DNA of 64,000 bases from Streptomyces liliiviolaceus (lineage in GTDB: Bacteria > Actinomycetota > Actinomycetes > Streptomycetales > Streptomycetaceae): assembly GCF_018070025.1 (NCBI RefSeq), contig NZ_JAGPYQ010000001.1, positions 6,076,001-6,140,000 of the forward strand, in the 5' to 3' direction. The notes under the pieces are model-generated. The model was not told the DNA's origin. It worked only from the letters and a program-made list of their open reading frames with translations, and did not search any database. Position 1 is the first letter of the stretch, and the number at the start of each line of letters is the position of its first letter. Shown piece by piece: positions 7,666 to 16,388 of this stretch. The position numbers and the translations under genes were made by a program.

Positions 7666-8682
7666 TCAGCTCAGGCCGAGGCCTTGCGCGAGCGTCGGCC
7701 AGGACGCCTTGAACTCCTGCCGCCAGTTCGGCCAGGCGTGCGTTCCCCCGCTGTAGAAGTGCACCTGGGCCGGGATGCCCAGGGCGTCCAACTGCGCGGT
7801 GAAACGGTGGGCTTGAGCCCAGAGCGTGCCTTCCAGGAGGGCGCCTTCGAGATTGCCGAAGTCGCCGCCCGGCAGACCGCTGCCTTGCGAGATGTACAGT
7901 CCGGTGCCCTGGAGGGCGCGTGCCTGCGCGTAGGGGTTGTGCCGGTTCCAGTTGTCCCGGTTGAGCAGATAGCTGCCCCACAGGGTCAGCGGGAGCAGCA
8001 GTTCCCGGGCGACGATGGCGTTGAGCACGGTCGGCATGCCGAGGGCCGTGGTGTCGAGGATCCCGCTGTACGAGGCCGCCGCGCCGAAGGTGCCGGGGTG
8101 CCGTGCGGCGAAGGCCAGGGCGCCGTAGCCGCCGGTGGACACCCCGGCGACGGCGCGCTTCGTCCCGGCCCTGAACCGCTGCTGCAGTACGCCCATCAAC
8201 TCGTCGACCTGGAAGGTCTCGTAGTCCGGCGCGCCCGCGCTGCCGTAGTTCCACCAGTCGGTGGGGATGCCGGTGGGTCCCGACGAGGGCATCACGGTGA
8301 GGACGTCCTGCCCGGCGAGGAAGTCGACGGCGTCCGTCTCCCTGGTCCAGGACGTGTAGTCGTCGTGGGCGCCCTGGAGGAGATACAGGACGGGCCAGGT
8401 GCGGTCGGGCTGCGCGGCGTAACCGGTCGGCAGGACGACGCGTACGGGCAGGGAGGCGCCGACGGCCGGGGAGGCGATCGTGAGGTCGACCGTCCGGGCG
8501 TCGAGCCACGTCTCGCCCACGACGGTGGCGGTCGCGGCGGCCTCCGCGACGGGGGCGGCGGCTGCGGTGGGTGCGACGGGTGCGACGGGTGCGGCGACGG
8601 TCGGCGGGGCGGTGAGTACGGCGCCCGTGCCGAGCAGGGCCGTCGTCACCGCGAGAGCGGCACATCTGCGCTTACGAGTCAT
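7666..8682 (-). CDS. Secreted antigen-85-like esterase/acyltransferase
   Basis: A 338-residue exported alpha/beta hydrolase of the esterase-D/antigen 85 group. An N-terminal signal peptide (RKRRCAAL then a hydrophobic stretch, A-rich to about residue 45) is followed by the catalytic domain. Family features in order are TVMPSSGPTGIPTDWW (compare the MPVGG...YTDW segment of mycobacterial Ag85), the nucleophile elbow GVSTGGYG (Ser182), WGSYLLNRDNWNRHNP and the catalytic-His segment SGGTHAWPNW (His315). In mycobacteria Ag85 proteins transfer mycolates between trehalose and the cell wall. Here it lies 27 bases downstream of a Pks13-like gene, so a role in moving or hydrolysing the PKS lipid outside the cell is a reasonable inference; plain esterase activity is the alternative. 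Confidence 0.88.
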   Translation of the reverse strand: MTRKRRCAALAVTTALLGTGAVLTAPPTVAAPVAPVAPTAAAAPVAEAAATATVVGETWLDARTVDLTIASPAVGASLPVRVVLPTGYAAQPDRTWPVLYLLQGAHDDYTSWTRETDAVDFLAGQDVLTVMPSSGPTGIPTDWWNYGSAGAPDYETFQVDELMGVLQQRFRAGTKRAVAGVSTGGYGALAFAARHPGTFGAAASYSGILDTTALGMPTVLNAIVARELLLPLTLWGSYLLNRDNWNRHNPYAQARALQGTGLYISQGSGLPGGDFGNLEGALLEGTLWAQAHRFTAQLDALGIPAQVHFYSGGTHAWPNWRQEFKASWPTLAQGLGLS

Positions 8683-8709
8683 GGGGCAAGTCCCTTCCGG
8701 AGTCCCGCA

Positions 8710-11700
8710 TCAGGAGTCCCGCAGATCGCGTGTCAGCAACCGGGCCAGGTGGTCGACGACCGGTGGGTCGAGCAGTGACAGATGGTGGCCCGGCAGCGGG
8801 ACGACGGTCAGGTCGGTGCAGTGCGCGTCCCAGCCGAGCGTCGCGTCCTCGCGCTCGTAGCGGGGGTCCCGGACGGTGTGCGGGGCGGGTTCGCTCGCGC
8901 GGTAGAGGAGGGTGCGGCCCGCGTATTCGCCAGGCCGGTGGCGTTCGCCGCTGCGCAGGTCCAGGTAGGAGGTCCGCTGGTGTTCGAGGACGGCTTCCGG
9001 CGGATCGACGGTGTCTCTGAGCACCTTGATGACGAGGTCGATCCTTCCCGTGTCGTCGAGGTCGGCGAGTTCGTCGTACGGGAGGTCGAGTGGTGTGCCG
9101 TAGGTGCGTTCCACGTAGGCGGCGAAGTCGTGGAAGTGGCGGAGGGCCTGCTCGGCCGGGGTGAGGGGGGTGGGGAGGGGGAGGACGGAGTCGAGGAGGA
9201 CGAGGGCCGTGACTCGGCCGTGGGGGGTGAGGAGTCCGGCGGCCTCATGGGCCACCAGTCCGCCGTACGACCAGCCGCCGATCGCCCAGGGGCCGTCGGG
9301 ACTCGTCTCCCGTACGCGTCGGGCGAACTCCGCTGCGCGGGCCGGTACGTCGTCGGGTTCTGCCTGTCTGTCGTACCCGTACAGGGGGCGGTCGGTGTCG
9401 AGGCTTGCGGCCAGGCGGGTGTAGACGGTGGCGTCGCCGCCTGCGGCGTGGGCGAGGTAGAGGGGGGTGGCTCTGCCGGTGGAGGGGTAGGTGCGCAGGG
9501 TTTTTGGGTGCGGGTGCGTTGTGGCTGGTCGCGCAGTTCCCCGCGCCCCTATCGGGGCGTTCGGGTGCGGGTTCGGCGTGGTTGCTCGCGCCGTTCCTCG
9601 CGCCCCTGTCGGGGCGTTTGTTCGTGGGGCTGGTGGGGTGGTTGTCAGTAGGTCCGTTACCACACTTAGCGTTGCCTGTTTCAGGAGGGTGGCCGGGGCC
9701 ACGTCGGTGTTGAACTCCTGTTGTATGGCTGTTCGTATGCGTACGGCCGTGAGGGAGTCCAGGCCCAGGTCCGTCAGTGGGGTGTCGGGGTCCAGGTGGT
9801 CGGGGGCGTAGCCCATCACCCCTGCCACGCACAGGCGGAGACGGTCCAGCGGGGTCGTGGCACGGACCGGCGCGGCCTTGAGCGGGGGCTCGGGCGGTGT
9901 CTCCTCGCCCGCCCAGAACCGGCGGTGCCGCCAGCGGGGCGGCGGGACGTCCACGATGCGGCCCCCAGGGGCCAGCCCCTCCCGCGGCCGGGTCACGCGC
10001 ACGCCCTGGACGAGCAGCGTGGCCAGCGAGGTACGGAAGCCCACCGCGTCGTCGGTGCCGCGGCGCAGTGTGGGGACCACAAATGCGTCCTGCGCCCCCG
10101 CGTCCCGCAGCGTCTCGGTGAGCGGGTGCGCCTGCGTGGCGTGCGGGGCGACCTCGACGAAGACGCGGTGTCCGTCCTCGGCCGCCGCGCGCACCGCCTG
10201 GGCGAAGCGGACGGGGTTGCGCAGGTTGGCCGCCCAGTACTCCGTGTCGCAGGGGGCGGCCTCCCGGGGGTCGTCGAGCGTCGTGGAGTAGCGGCGGCAA
10301 CGGGGGGACGAGGGCTGGACATCACCCAGCTCCCTCGCGAACTCCGGTAGCAGCGGCTCGACTTCGGGTGAGTGTCCGGCCGCGGACACTCCCAGCGAGC
10401 GGGCGAAGCCGCCTGCCTCGGTCACCCGGGCCACCAGTCCCGTGACGTCCTCGGCCGATCCCGTGACCACACTCTGGGTCGGCGAGGCGTGCACGGCCAC
10501 CTGGAGGGTCTTGAACTCCCGAGCGGCGAGGGGGATTTCGACGGCCGGGAGGTCCACCACCGCCATGGCTCCGCCCCTCAGGCGGGCCAGCAGGCGGGAG
10601 CGTACGGCGACCGTGCGGGCGCCGGTCGACGGGTCCAGTTCACCGGACACGACCGCCGCCGCGATCTCGCCGAGCGAGTGGCCGATGACGGCGGCGGGTT
10701 CGAGACCGTACGACCGCCACAGTTCGGCGAGAGCGACCTGGATGCCGTACAGGACGGGCATGACGGTGGCGGGGGTCGACAGGTCGGCGTCGGGGCGCAG
10801 GCCGGCGCGCAGCGAGAGGCCGGCGTGCTCGCGCAGGAGGGGTTCGAGGCGGTCGACGGCCGCCTCGAACACGGGCTCCGTCGCGAGCAACCGGCAGCCC
10901 ATGCCCGGCCATTGGGAGCCGTAGCCGGAGAAGACCCACACCATCGGTCCCGGCCCGCCGGGGGCCCCGTGGCCCGTGATCAGGTTAGGAGAGGGAACGC
11001 CCTCGGCGAGGCGGGTGAGTGCCGTGACCGTCTCTGTGCGGTCGCGGGTGACGAGGGCCGCGCGGTGCCGGCCGCGGCCGGTGCGGCCCGCGAGGGTACG
11101 GGCGAGGTCGGCGTCGCGGACGCGTCGGCTGCCGGGGGTGTCCAGCCAGGCGGCCAGCTCACCGGCGTACGCGCGTACGCGGTCGGTGGTCGGGCCGTCC
11201 AGCAGGAGCAGCGCGGGTCGCTCGGCGGTTCCGGACGCGGGCGGCCTCGTACGGGTGGGGCGGTGTTCGGTGAGGACGGCGTGGGCGTTCGTGCCGCCGA
11301 AGCCGAAGGCCGAGACGCCGGCGGTGGCGGTGCCCGAGTAGCGGGGCCAGGGTTCGGGCGAGGTGACCACGCGCAGCCCGAGCGCGTCGAGGTCGGCGTG
11401 CGGTCCCGGGCGGGTGAAGTGCAGTTGGCCGGGGATCTCGCCGTGGTGCAGGGCGAGCACGGTCTTGACCAGGCCCGCAATACCGGCGGCGGCCTCCAGA
11501 TGGCCGAGGTTGGTCTTCGCGGAGCCGATCAGGAGGGGCTGTTCCGGGGCGCGGTCACGGCCGAGGACGGTACCGAGGGCGCTCGCCTCGATCGGGTCGC
11601 CGAGGGCGGTGCCCGTGCCGTGGGCCTCCACGTAGTCCACGGTCGCCGGAGCGGTGTGCGCCTCGGCGAGCAGGGCGCGCTGGGCCTCGGCGTTGGGGGC

Positions 11701-12810
11701 GGTGAGTCCGTTGGAGCGGCCGTCGGAGTTGACGGCGGTCGCGCGGATCACCGCCAGGACGCGGTCGCCGTCGCGTTCGGCGTCCGCGAGCCGCTTCAGG
11801 ACGACGACCCCGCAGCCCTCGCCACGTACGATCCCGTCGGCGGCGGCGTCGAAGGCCTTGCAGCGGCCGTCCGGTGCGAGGGCGCCCGCGCGCTGGAAAC
11901 CGAGGGTGACGGCGGGGCTCAGGAGCAGGTTCGCTCCGGCGGCCAGTGCCGTGTCGCTCTCGCCCGACATCAGGCTGCGTACGGCGTGATGGACCGCGAC
12001 CAGCGACGACGAGCACGCCGTGTCGACGGACAGGCTGGGGCCGCGCAGGTCGAGCGCGTACGAAAGGCGGCCCGCGGCGACGCTCAGGGCGGCGCCGGTG
12101 GCCGTCCAGGCGTCCACGGCACGGGGGTCGGCGGTCGTGAGGTGCGCGTACTCGTTGCCGCTGATGCCCACGAAGACACCGGTACGGGTGCCCGCGAGCG
12201 CGTCGGCGGAGAGACAGGCGTGGTCGAGGGCCTCGCGGGTGACCTCCAGGAGCATGCGGTGCTGGGGGTCCATGGCGGTGGCCTCGTGCGCCGGGATCCC
12301 GAAGAACTCGGCGTCGAAACCGGCGACGGCGTCGAGCCCGCCGAGGAAGGCGCCGTGCCGGACCACGTCGTCCGGCAGGTGTGCGGGGTCCGGTACGAAG
12401 GGGTCCCAGCGGCCCGCCGGGAGGGTGCCGACGGCATCCTCGCCCCTGGTGAGGAGCCGCCAGTACGCGTCGGCGGAGGTGACACCGCCGGGGAAGCGGC
12501 AGCCCACGCCGACGACGGCGACGGAGACGGCGGCCCCGGGCTTGGAGAGGGGGGCGGGGATCGTCGTGGGTTGCTCCTCGGCCAGGTGCTCCGCCAGCGC
12601 TTCGATCGTCGGCGCGTCCCACAGCAGTGTGTCCGGCAGCCGCCGGCCCGCCAGTTCGCCCAGCGCGGCCGTCAGGGCGAGCGCGTCCCGCGAGGTCAGA
12701 CCGGCCTCGGCGAGCGGGCGGTCGTCGGGCAGCTCGCCCGGCGGCAGCCCGTACCAGCCGTGCAGCCGTTCGGCGACCAGCGCGCGGACCGCCGTGCGCG
12801 ACACGCTCAC
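8710..12810 (-). CDS. Pks13-like polyketide synthase (ACP-KS-AT-ACP-TE)
   Basis: A 1366-residue single-module type I PKS. Domains: N-terminal ACP about 5-80, with phosphopantetheine Ser40 in AGLTSRDAL (Asp replaced by Thr, as in the SRDA motif of mycobacterial Pks13); KS about 93-515 with Cys266 (DTACSSS), His397 and His437; AT about 622-920 with Ser712 (GHSLGE) and AAGH (810-813) in place of YASH/HAFH; second ACP about 985-1055 with Ser1019 (LGLDSL); linker 1060-1112; TE 1113-1366 with Ser1181 (GGWSYGG) and His1342/1343. There are no KR, DH or ER domains, so the direct product should be a 2-alkyl-3-keto acyl chain formed by one condensation. The GTG start overlaps the FAAL stop (GTGA), coupling the loading enzyme to its ACP. 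The linker is encoded by two in-frame copies of the genome's intergenic repeat. Confidence 0.93.
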   Translation of the reverse strand: MSVSRTAVRALVAERLHGWYGLPPGELPDDRPLAEAGLTSRDALALTAALGELAGRRLPDTLLWDAPTIEALAEHLAEEQPTTIPAPLSKPGAAVSVAVVGVGCRFPGGVTSADAYWRLLTRGEDAVGTLPAGRWDPFVPDPAHLPDDVVRHGAFLGGLDAVAGFDAEFFGIPAHEATAMDPQHRMLLEVTREALDHACLSADALAGTRTGVFVGISGNEYAHLTTADPRAVDAWTATGAALSVAAGRLSYALDLRGPSLSVDTACSSSLVAVHHAVRSLMSGESDTALAAGANLLLSPAVTLGFQRAGALAPDGRCKAFDAAADGIVRGEGCGVVVLKRLADAERDGDRVLAVIRATAVNSDGRSNGLTAPNAEAQRALLAEAHTAPATVDYVEAHGTGTALGDPIEASALGTVLGRDRAPEQPLLIGSAKTNLGHLEAAAGIAGLVKTVLALHHGEIPGQLHFTRPGPHADLDALGLRVVTSPEPWPRYSGTATAGVSAFGFGGTNAHAVLTEHRPTRTRPPASGTAERPALLLLDGPTTDRVRAYAGELAAWLDTPGSRRVRDADLARTLAGRTGRGRHRAALVTRDRTETVTALTRLAEGVPSPNLITGHGAPGGPGPMVWVFSGYGSQWPGMGCRLLATEPVFEAAVDRLEPLLREHAGLSLRAGLRPDADLSTPATVMPVLYGIQVALAELWRSYGLEPAAVIGHSLGEIAAAVVSGELDPSTGARTVAVRSRLLARLRGGAMAVVDLPAVEIPLAAREFKTLQVAVHASPTQSVVTGSAEDVTGLVARVTEAGGFARSLGVSAAGHSPEVEPLLPEFARELGDVQPSSPRCRRYSTTLDDPREAAPCDTEYWAANLRNPVRFAQAVRAAAEDGHRVFVEVAPHATQAHPLTETLRDAGAQDAFVVPTLRRGTDDAVGFRTSLATLLVQGVRVTRPREGLAPGGRIVDVPPPRWRHRRFWAGEETPPEPPLKAAPVRATTPLDRLRLCVAGVMGYAPDHLDPDTPLTDLGLDSLTAVRIRTAIQQEFNTDVAPATLLKQATLSVVTDLLTTTPPAPRTNAPTGARGTARATTPNPHPNAPIGARGTARPATTHPHPKTLRTYPSTGRATPLYLAHAAGGDATVYTRLAASLDTDRPLYGYDRQAEPDDVPARAAEFARRVRETSPDGPWAIGGWSYGGLVAHEAAGLLTPHGRVTALVLLDSVLPLPTPLTPAEQALRHFHDFAAYVERTYGTPLDLPYDELADLDDTGRIDLVIKVLRDTVDPPEAVLEHQRTSYLDLRSGERHRPGEYAGRTLLYRASEPAPHTVRDPRYEREDATLGWDAHCTDLTVVPLPGHHLSLLDPPVVDHLARLLTRDLRDS
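9505..9618. repeat. Two intergenic-type repeats inside the PKS ACP-TE linker
   Basis: Two tandem 57-bp units, each containing the dispersed core (GCGCAGTTCCCCGCGCCCCT or a close variant) plus its short hairpin. They are read in frame as a 19-residue tandem repeat (NAPTGARGTARATTPNPHP then NAPIGARGTARPATTHPHP, residues 1065-1102). Elsewhere in the window this repeat is intergenic. Confidence 0.85.
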
Positions 12811-14615
12811 CGGGGTCCGAACCCGCCGTCGAGGAACCGTGTCCGCGTGGCCGCGCGGGACACCTTGCCGCTGCTCGTGCGCGGCACGGAGCCGGGTGGT
12901 ACGAGCAGCAGCGCGCCCAGGCGCAGGCCGTGCCGGGCCGATACGGCGGCGCGTACGGCGCGTTCGGCGCCGCGGCTGTCGTCCGCGGTCGGGTCGGCGT
13001 CCCGGCGGTGCTCCGCGACCACGACGAGTTCCTCGCCCATGGCGTCGGGCCGGGTCACTCCGAAGGCGGCGAGATGGTCCCGGCGGACCAGGGGGACGAC
13101 CGACTGCACGGTCTCCTCGATGTCCTGGGGGTAGTGGTTGCGCCCGTCCACGACGAGTACGTCCTTGAGGCGGCCGGTGACGAGCAACCGCCCCTCGTGC
13201 AGGGCGCCCAGGTCGCCCGTGCGCAGCCAGTCCTCCCCCGCGCCGAAGCCGAAGGTCTCGGCCGTGAGTCCGGCGTGCTTCCAGTAGCCGAGGCCGATGT
13301 TGGGTCCGCGCAGATGGATCTCTCCGACGTGCCCGGCCGGCAGTACGCCGCCGTCGGCGCCGACGATCCGCAGTTCCTGCCCGACCGGGGTGCCGCAGGA
13401 GACCAGCACGGTCGACTCCGTGTGCCCGTCGTCCGCCGTCGTCGCCTCGATCCGTCCCGCCGCGAGGGCGTCGGCCCGGCAGGCGACGGCCGAGAGGGGT
13501 TCGTCCAGGGGGTTCACGGTCACGAAGACGGTGGCTTCCGCCAGGCCGTACGCCGGGCAGTGTGCCGTGGGGGCGAGGCCCGCGGGCGCGAAGGCCCTGC
13601 GGAAGCGTTCCACCGTGCCGGCCCGTACCGGTTCGCTGCCGTTGATGAGCACCCGTACGCGGTCCAGGCGGAGTTCGTCGACGTCCTCGGGGGCCGTGCG
13701 GGCCACGCAGTAGTCGTACGCGAAGTTCGGGGCCGCGCTGATCGTGCCCTCGTACGAGCCGAGGAGGCGCAGCCAGCGCGCGGGGTCGCGGAGGAAGTCG
13801 GCGGGGTCCATGAGGACGGACGGGAAACCGCCCACGACGGGGGCGGCGATGCTGAGGACGAGTCCCATGTCGTGGAAGAGCGGCAGCCAGCCGACCGTCG
13901 TGCTCGTCCGCGGGTCGGCGACGAACGCGTCCAGTGCCTGGCGGGCGTTGGCGACGACGTTGGCGTGGCTGATCATCACGCCGGCCGGGCTGCGGGTGGA
14001 GCCGGAGGTGTACTGGAGGTAGGCGACGTCGTCGGGCAGCGGCCTCGGTTCCGGGCTCGACCGAGGACCGGACCCGGGGCTCAACTCCGGTCCGCCGCCT
14101 TCGCCGCGCGCGCCGGACCCGTCGCGTTCGAGGGGGAGTTGATCGATGGGGATCACCGGGACGTCCGGGAGCCGGCGGTCCCGTACGAAGTCGCGGATCG
14201 CGGGGGTCGCGGTGGAGTCGGTGAGCAGACAGGCCGGTTCGCAGTCGGCGAGGACGGCCGCCAGTCTGCCTTCGTGGCCCGGGAGTTCGGGTCCGAAGAG
14301 GGGTACGGCGATGACGCCCGCGTACAGGCAGCCGAGGAATCCGGCGACGTAGTCCAGGCCCTGGGGCAGGACGAGGGCGGCCCGTTCGCCGGGGGACGCG
14401 ACGGTGACGAGGCGGGCCGCCACCGCTCTGGCCCGGGCGTCCAGGGCCCGCCAGCCGAGCGTGCGGTGCAGACCGCCCGAGGAGCCGTCGGGGAAGGCGA
14501 CATGGCTGAAGGCGCGTTGCTGCGGACGGTGTGCGGCCCAGTGCCTCAGATGGTCCGTGAGGGAGGGTTCGTCGACGGCGGGCCCGGCGGAGTTCATGGC
14601 GGCTCCGGAGGTCAT
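12807..14615 (-). CDS. Fatty acyl-AMP ligase (FadD32-like FAAL)
   Basis: A 602-residue adenylate-forming enzyme of the FAAL type, expected to activate a free fatty acid as acyl-AMP and pass it to the N-terminal ACP of the next PKS rather than to CoA. Motifs: the AMP-binding YTSGSTRSPAGV, LPLFHDMGL, GEIHLRGPNIGLGYW, TGDLGALHEGRLLVTGR, the FAAL-typical GRNHYPQDIE, and the C-terminal lysine segment RTSSGKVSR (K584). Two ATGs (14615 and 14597) each follow a GGAG site; the outer is annotated. First gene of the FAAL-PKS-esterase-ccr operon, with a four-base overlap into the PKS, as fadD32 precedes pks13 in mycobacteria. Confidence 0.92.
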   Translation of the reverse strand: MTSGAAMNSAGPAVDEPSLTDHLRHWAAHRPQQRAFSHVAFPDGSSGGLHRTLGWRALDARARAVAARLVTVASPGERAALVLPQGLDYVAGFLGCLYAGVIAVPLFGPELPGHEGRLAAVLADCEPACLLTDSTATPAIRDFVRDRRLPDVPVIPIDQLPLERDGSGARGEGGGPELSPGSGPRSSPEPRPLPDDVAYLQYTSGSTRSPAGVMISHANVVANARQALDAFVADPRTSTTVGWLPLFHDMGLVLSIAAPVVGGFPSVLMDPADFLRDPARWLRLLGSYEGTISAAPNFAYDYCVARTAPEDVDELRLDRVRVLINGSEPVRAGTVERFRRAFAPAGLAPTAHCPAYGLAEATVFVTVNPLDEPLSAVACRADALAAGRIEATTADDGHTESTVLVSCGTPVGQELRIVGADGGVLPAGHVGEIHLRGPNIGLGYWKHAGLTAETFGFGAGEDWLRTGDLGALHEGRLLVTGRLKDVLVVDGRNHYPQDIEETVQSVVPLVRRDHLAAFGVTRPDAMGEELVVVAEHRRDADPTADDSRGAERAVRAAVSARHGLRLGALLLVPPGSVPRTSSGKVSRAATRTRFLDGGFGPR

Positions 14616-14814
14616 GGCGGCTCCAACTGGGTCGGCGGCGGAGCTGATCGGGACGGCGGGCGGTGGCCGGTGGGGCGGGGCGGTGGCCGATGGGAAGGGG
14701 CGGTGCCCGGTGGGGCGGGCACCGCCCGCGAACGGACACCGGTCCGGCGTGGGCACCGGCTTGGAGCGGTGACCCAGGTTCCGCCCGTGGGCCACCGGTG
14801 GGTTAGAGGACGTG

Positions 14815-14853
14815 CTGACAGTTCGACTCGCGCGTTCTGTCAGTTCCCTGACA
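14815..14853. promoter_or_regulatory. Triple CTGACA half-sites in the FAAL/MFS divergent promoter
   Basis: CTGACAG (14815-14821), CTGTCAG (14837-14843) and CTGACA (14848-14853) form two nested inverted repeats; the inner one is a perfect TGTCAG-TTCC-CTGACA. They lie in the 339-base gap 14616-14954 between divergent genes, and are the only clear structure in it. A good candidate operator for coordinate control of the lipid operon and the exporter; the binding regulator is unknown. Confidence 0.5.
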
Positions 14854-14954
14854 AAAACACGGTGTCGGTTCCACGCCGTGGACCAGAGCCCGGACGCCCC
14901 CGGCCCACCGACAATCCGTGCGGACGAACCGTGCGACGGCAAAAGGAGCGGCCG

Positions 14955-16388
14955 GTGGGACGTGCACGACTGGTGGCGCTGTTCTCCCTGCTCACCCTGA
15001 CCGGCTTCATCACGACGCTCGACAACACGGTCATCAACGTCGCGCTGCCGACCGTGCAGCGCGAACTGGGCCTGACGGTCCCGGACCTGGAGTGGGTGGC
15101 CGCCGGCTACGTACTCAGTTTCGGCGCACTGCTGCTGCCCGGCGGCCGGCTGACCGATCTGTGCGGACGCAGGCCGGTGCTGGCCGCCGGGATCGTCGTC
15201 TTCACGGTGTCCTCGGCGGCGTGCGCCCTCGCGGACAGCGGGGGCGCGCTGATCGCGGCCCGTACGGTGCAGGGGGTCGGGGCCGCGCTGGTCATCCCGG
15301 CCTCGCTCGCCGTCATCGCGGTGGACCTGCCCGCGCGACTGCGTTCGACGGCCGTGGGTCTGTGGACGGCGGCGCTGGCCGTGGCGCTGGCGCTGGGACC
15401 CGTGGTGGGCGGCTTCGTCACCGAACGGTGGGGCTGGGGCTGGGTGTTCGCGCTGAACGTCCCCTTCGGTGCGCTCGCCCTGCTGCTGATACCGGCCGTG
15501 CCCGCCAGGTCCGCGCCCCGCCGCGGCGGTCTGGACGTGCCCGGCCTGCTGCTGTCCGTCCTCGCGCTCTATCTGCTCACGTACGCGCTCGTGCGCGGCC
15601 AGGAACACGGCTTCACCGCCGCGCCCGTGCCGCAGTGCCTGGCCGTGTCGGCGGTCGCCGCCTGCGCGTTCGTCCTCGTGGAGGCCAGGACCGCGCGGCC
15701 CCTCGTCGAACCGCGGCTGCTGCGCGACCGGTTCCTCACCGGCGGGATCCTCGCGCAGGTGCTGTGGGGCATCGGCGTCAACGGGGTGTTCTTCTTCACC
15801 GCCCTGTACCTCCAGCGGGTGCTGGGCTTCTCCCCCACCGGGGCGGGGCTGGCCTTTCTGCCGCTGGCGGGCGCGCTGCTGCTCGGGACGCCGATCGCCG
15901 AGCGGGCGGCCCGCGCGCTCGGCGCCCATGTGTCGATCGCGGGCGGGCTCGCTCTGGTCGCGGTCGGCCTGCTGTACGTGTCGGGTGTGGGCGCGGGGGC
16001 CGGCTACTGGGATCTGCAACCGGGGCTCCTGCTGATCGGCTGGGGCTCCGCGCTCACCACTCCCCTGACGGTGCGTTCCCTGCTACGGGTCCCGGAGGAC
16101 GGGATGGGGATGGCGACGGGCCTGGTGAGCGCGGCGCGCGAGGTCTCCGGGGTGTTCGGGGTGGTCCTGGTGGGGGTGGTCCTCACCCGGCGCGAACGGG
16201 CCGAACTGCGGTCAGGGGCCGAGCCGCGCGACGCCTTCCTCGCGGGGTACGACCTGGGGCTGCGGATCGCGGCGTGCTGCGTACTGGCGGGCGCGCTGGT
16301 CGCGTTGCTGACGCTGCGCCGCCGCGGCCGTCATCGGCGTCCACGGCGGGTCGTGGCGCGTTCCAGGACTCCCCTTGTCATGAGGTGA
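14955..16388 (+). CDS. MFS exporter, DHA2 (14-TM) family
   Basis: A 477-residue drug/proton antiporter-like major facilitator of the EmrB/QacA type. It begins with the canonical helix 1 segment FITTLDNTVINVALPTVQ and has the loop 2-3 motif GGRLTDLCGRRPVL and the antiporter motif GPVVGGF. Hydrophobicity suggests 14 helices. The GTG at 14955 has AAGGAG six bases upstream; the frame is open far upstream but that portion is antisense to the FAAL. Divergent from the FAAL-PKS operon across a shared control region, so it may export the lipid product or its precursor. Confidence 0.9.
   Translation: MGRARLVALFSLLTLTGFITTLDNTVINVALPTVQRELGLTVPDLEWVAAGYVLSFGALLLPGGRLTDLCGRRPVLAAGIVVFTVSSAACALADSGGALIAARTVQGVGAALVIPASLAVIAVDLPARLRSTAVGLWTAALAVALALGPVVGGFVTERWGWGWVFALNVPFGALALLLIPAVPARSAPRRGGLDVPGLLLSVLALYLLTYALVRGQEHGFTAAPVPQCLAVSAVAACAFVLVEARTARPLVEPRLLRDRFLTGGILAQVLWGIGVNGVFFFTALYLQRVLGFSPTGAGLAFLPLAGALLLGTPIAERAARALGAHVSIAGGLALVAVGLLYVSGVGAGAGYWDLQPGLLLIGWGSALTTPLTVRSLLRVPEDGMGMATGLVSAAREVSGVFGVVLVGVVLTRRERAELRSGAEPRDAFLAGYDLGLRIAACCVLAGALVALLTLRRRGRHRRPRRVVARSRTPLVMR

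Noticed and set aside
6312..8682. Ccr and esterase as unrelated housekeeping genes
   Set aside because: Gaps of 27 and 49 bases, one strand and a terminator only after ccr support a single operon with the PKS, although shared function remains inference.
9505..9618. Possible CRISPR or frameshift in the PKS
   Set aside because: The repeats are only two, lack spacer structure, keep frame and match the dispersed intergenic element.
12813..14739. Very long minus-strand frame extending the PKS upstream by over 640 codons
   Set aside because: This part is in another frame of the FAAL gene, is Arg/Pro-rich and has no domain. The PKS starts at the GTG overlapping the FAAL stop.
12627..14954. Plus-strand open frame running into the MFS exporter
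   Set aside because: It is antisense to FAAL and PKS with shadow-type composition; a ribosome site at 14943-14948 fixes the MFS start at 14955.
14616..16019. Minus-strand extension of FAAL through the MFS gene
   Set aside because: Composition is Arg/Gln/Gly shadow; the adenylation domain begins near 14597 with its own ribosome site.
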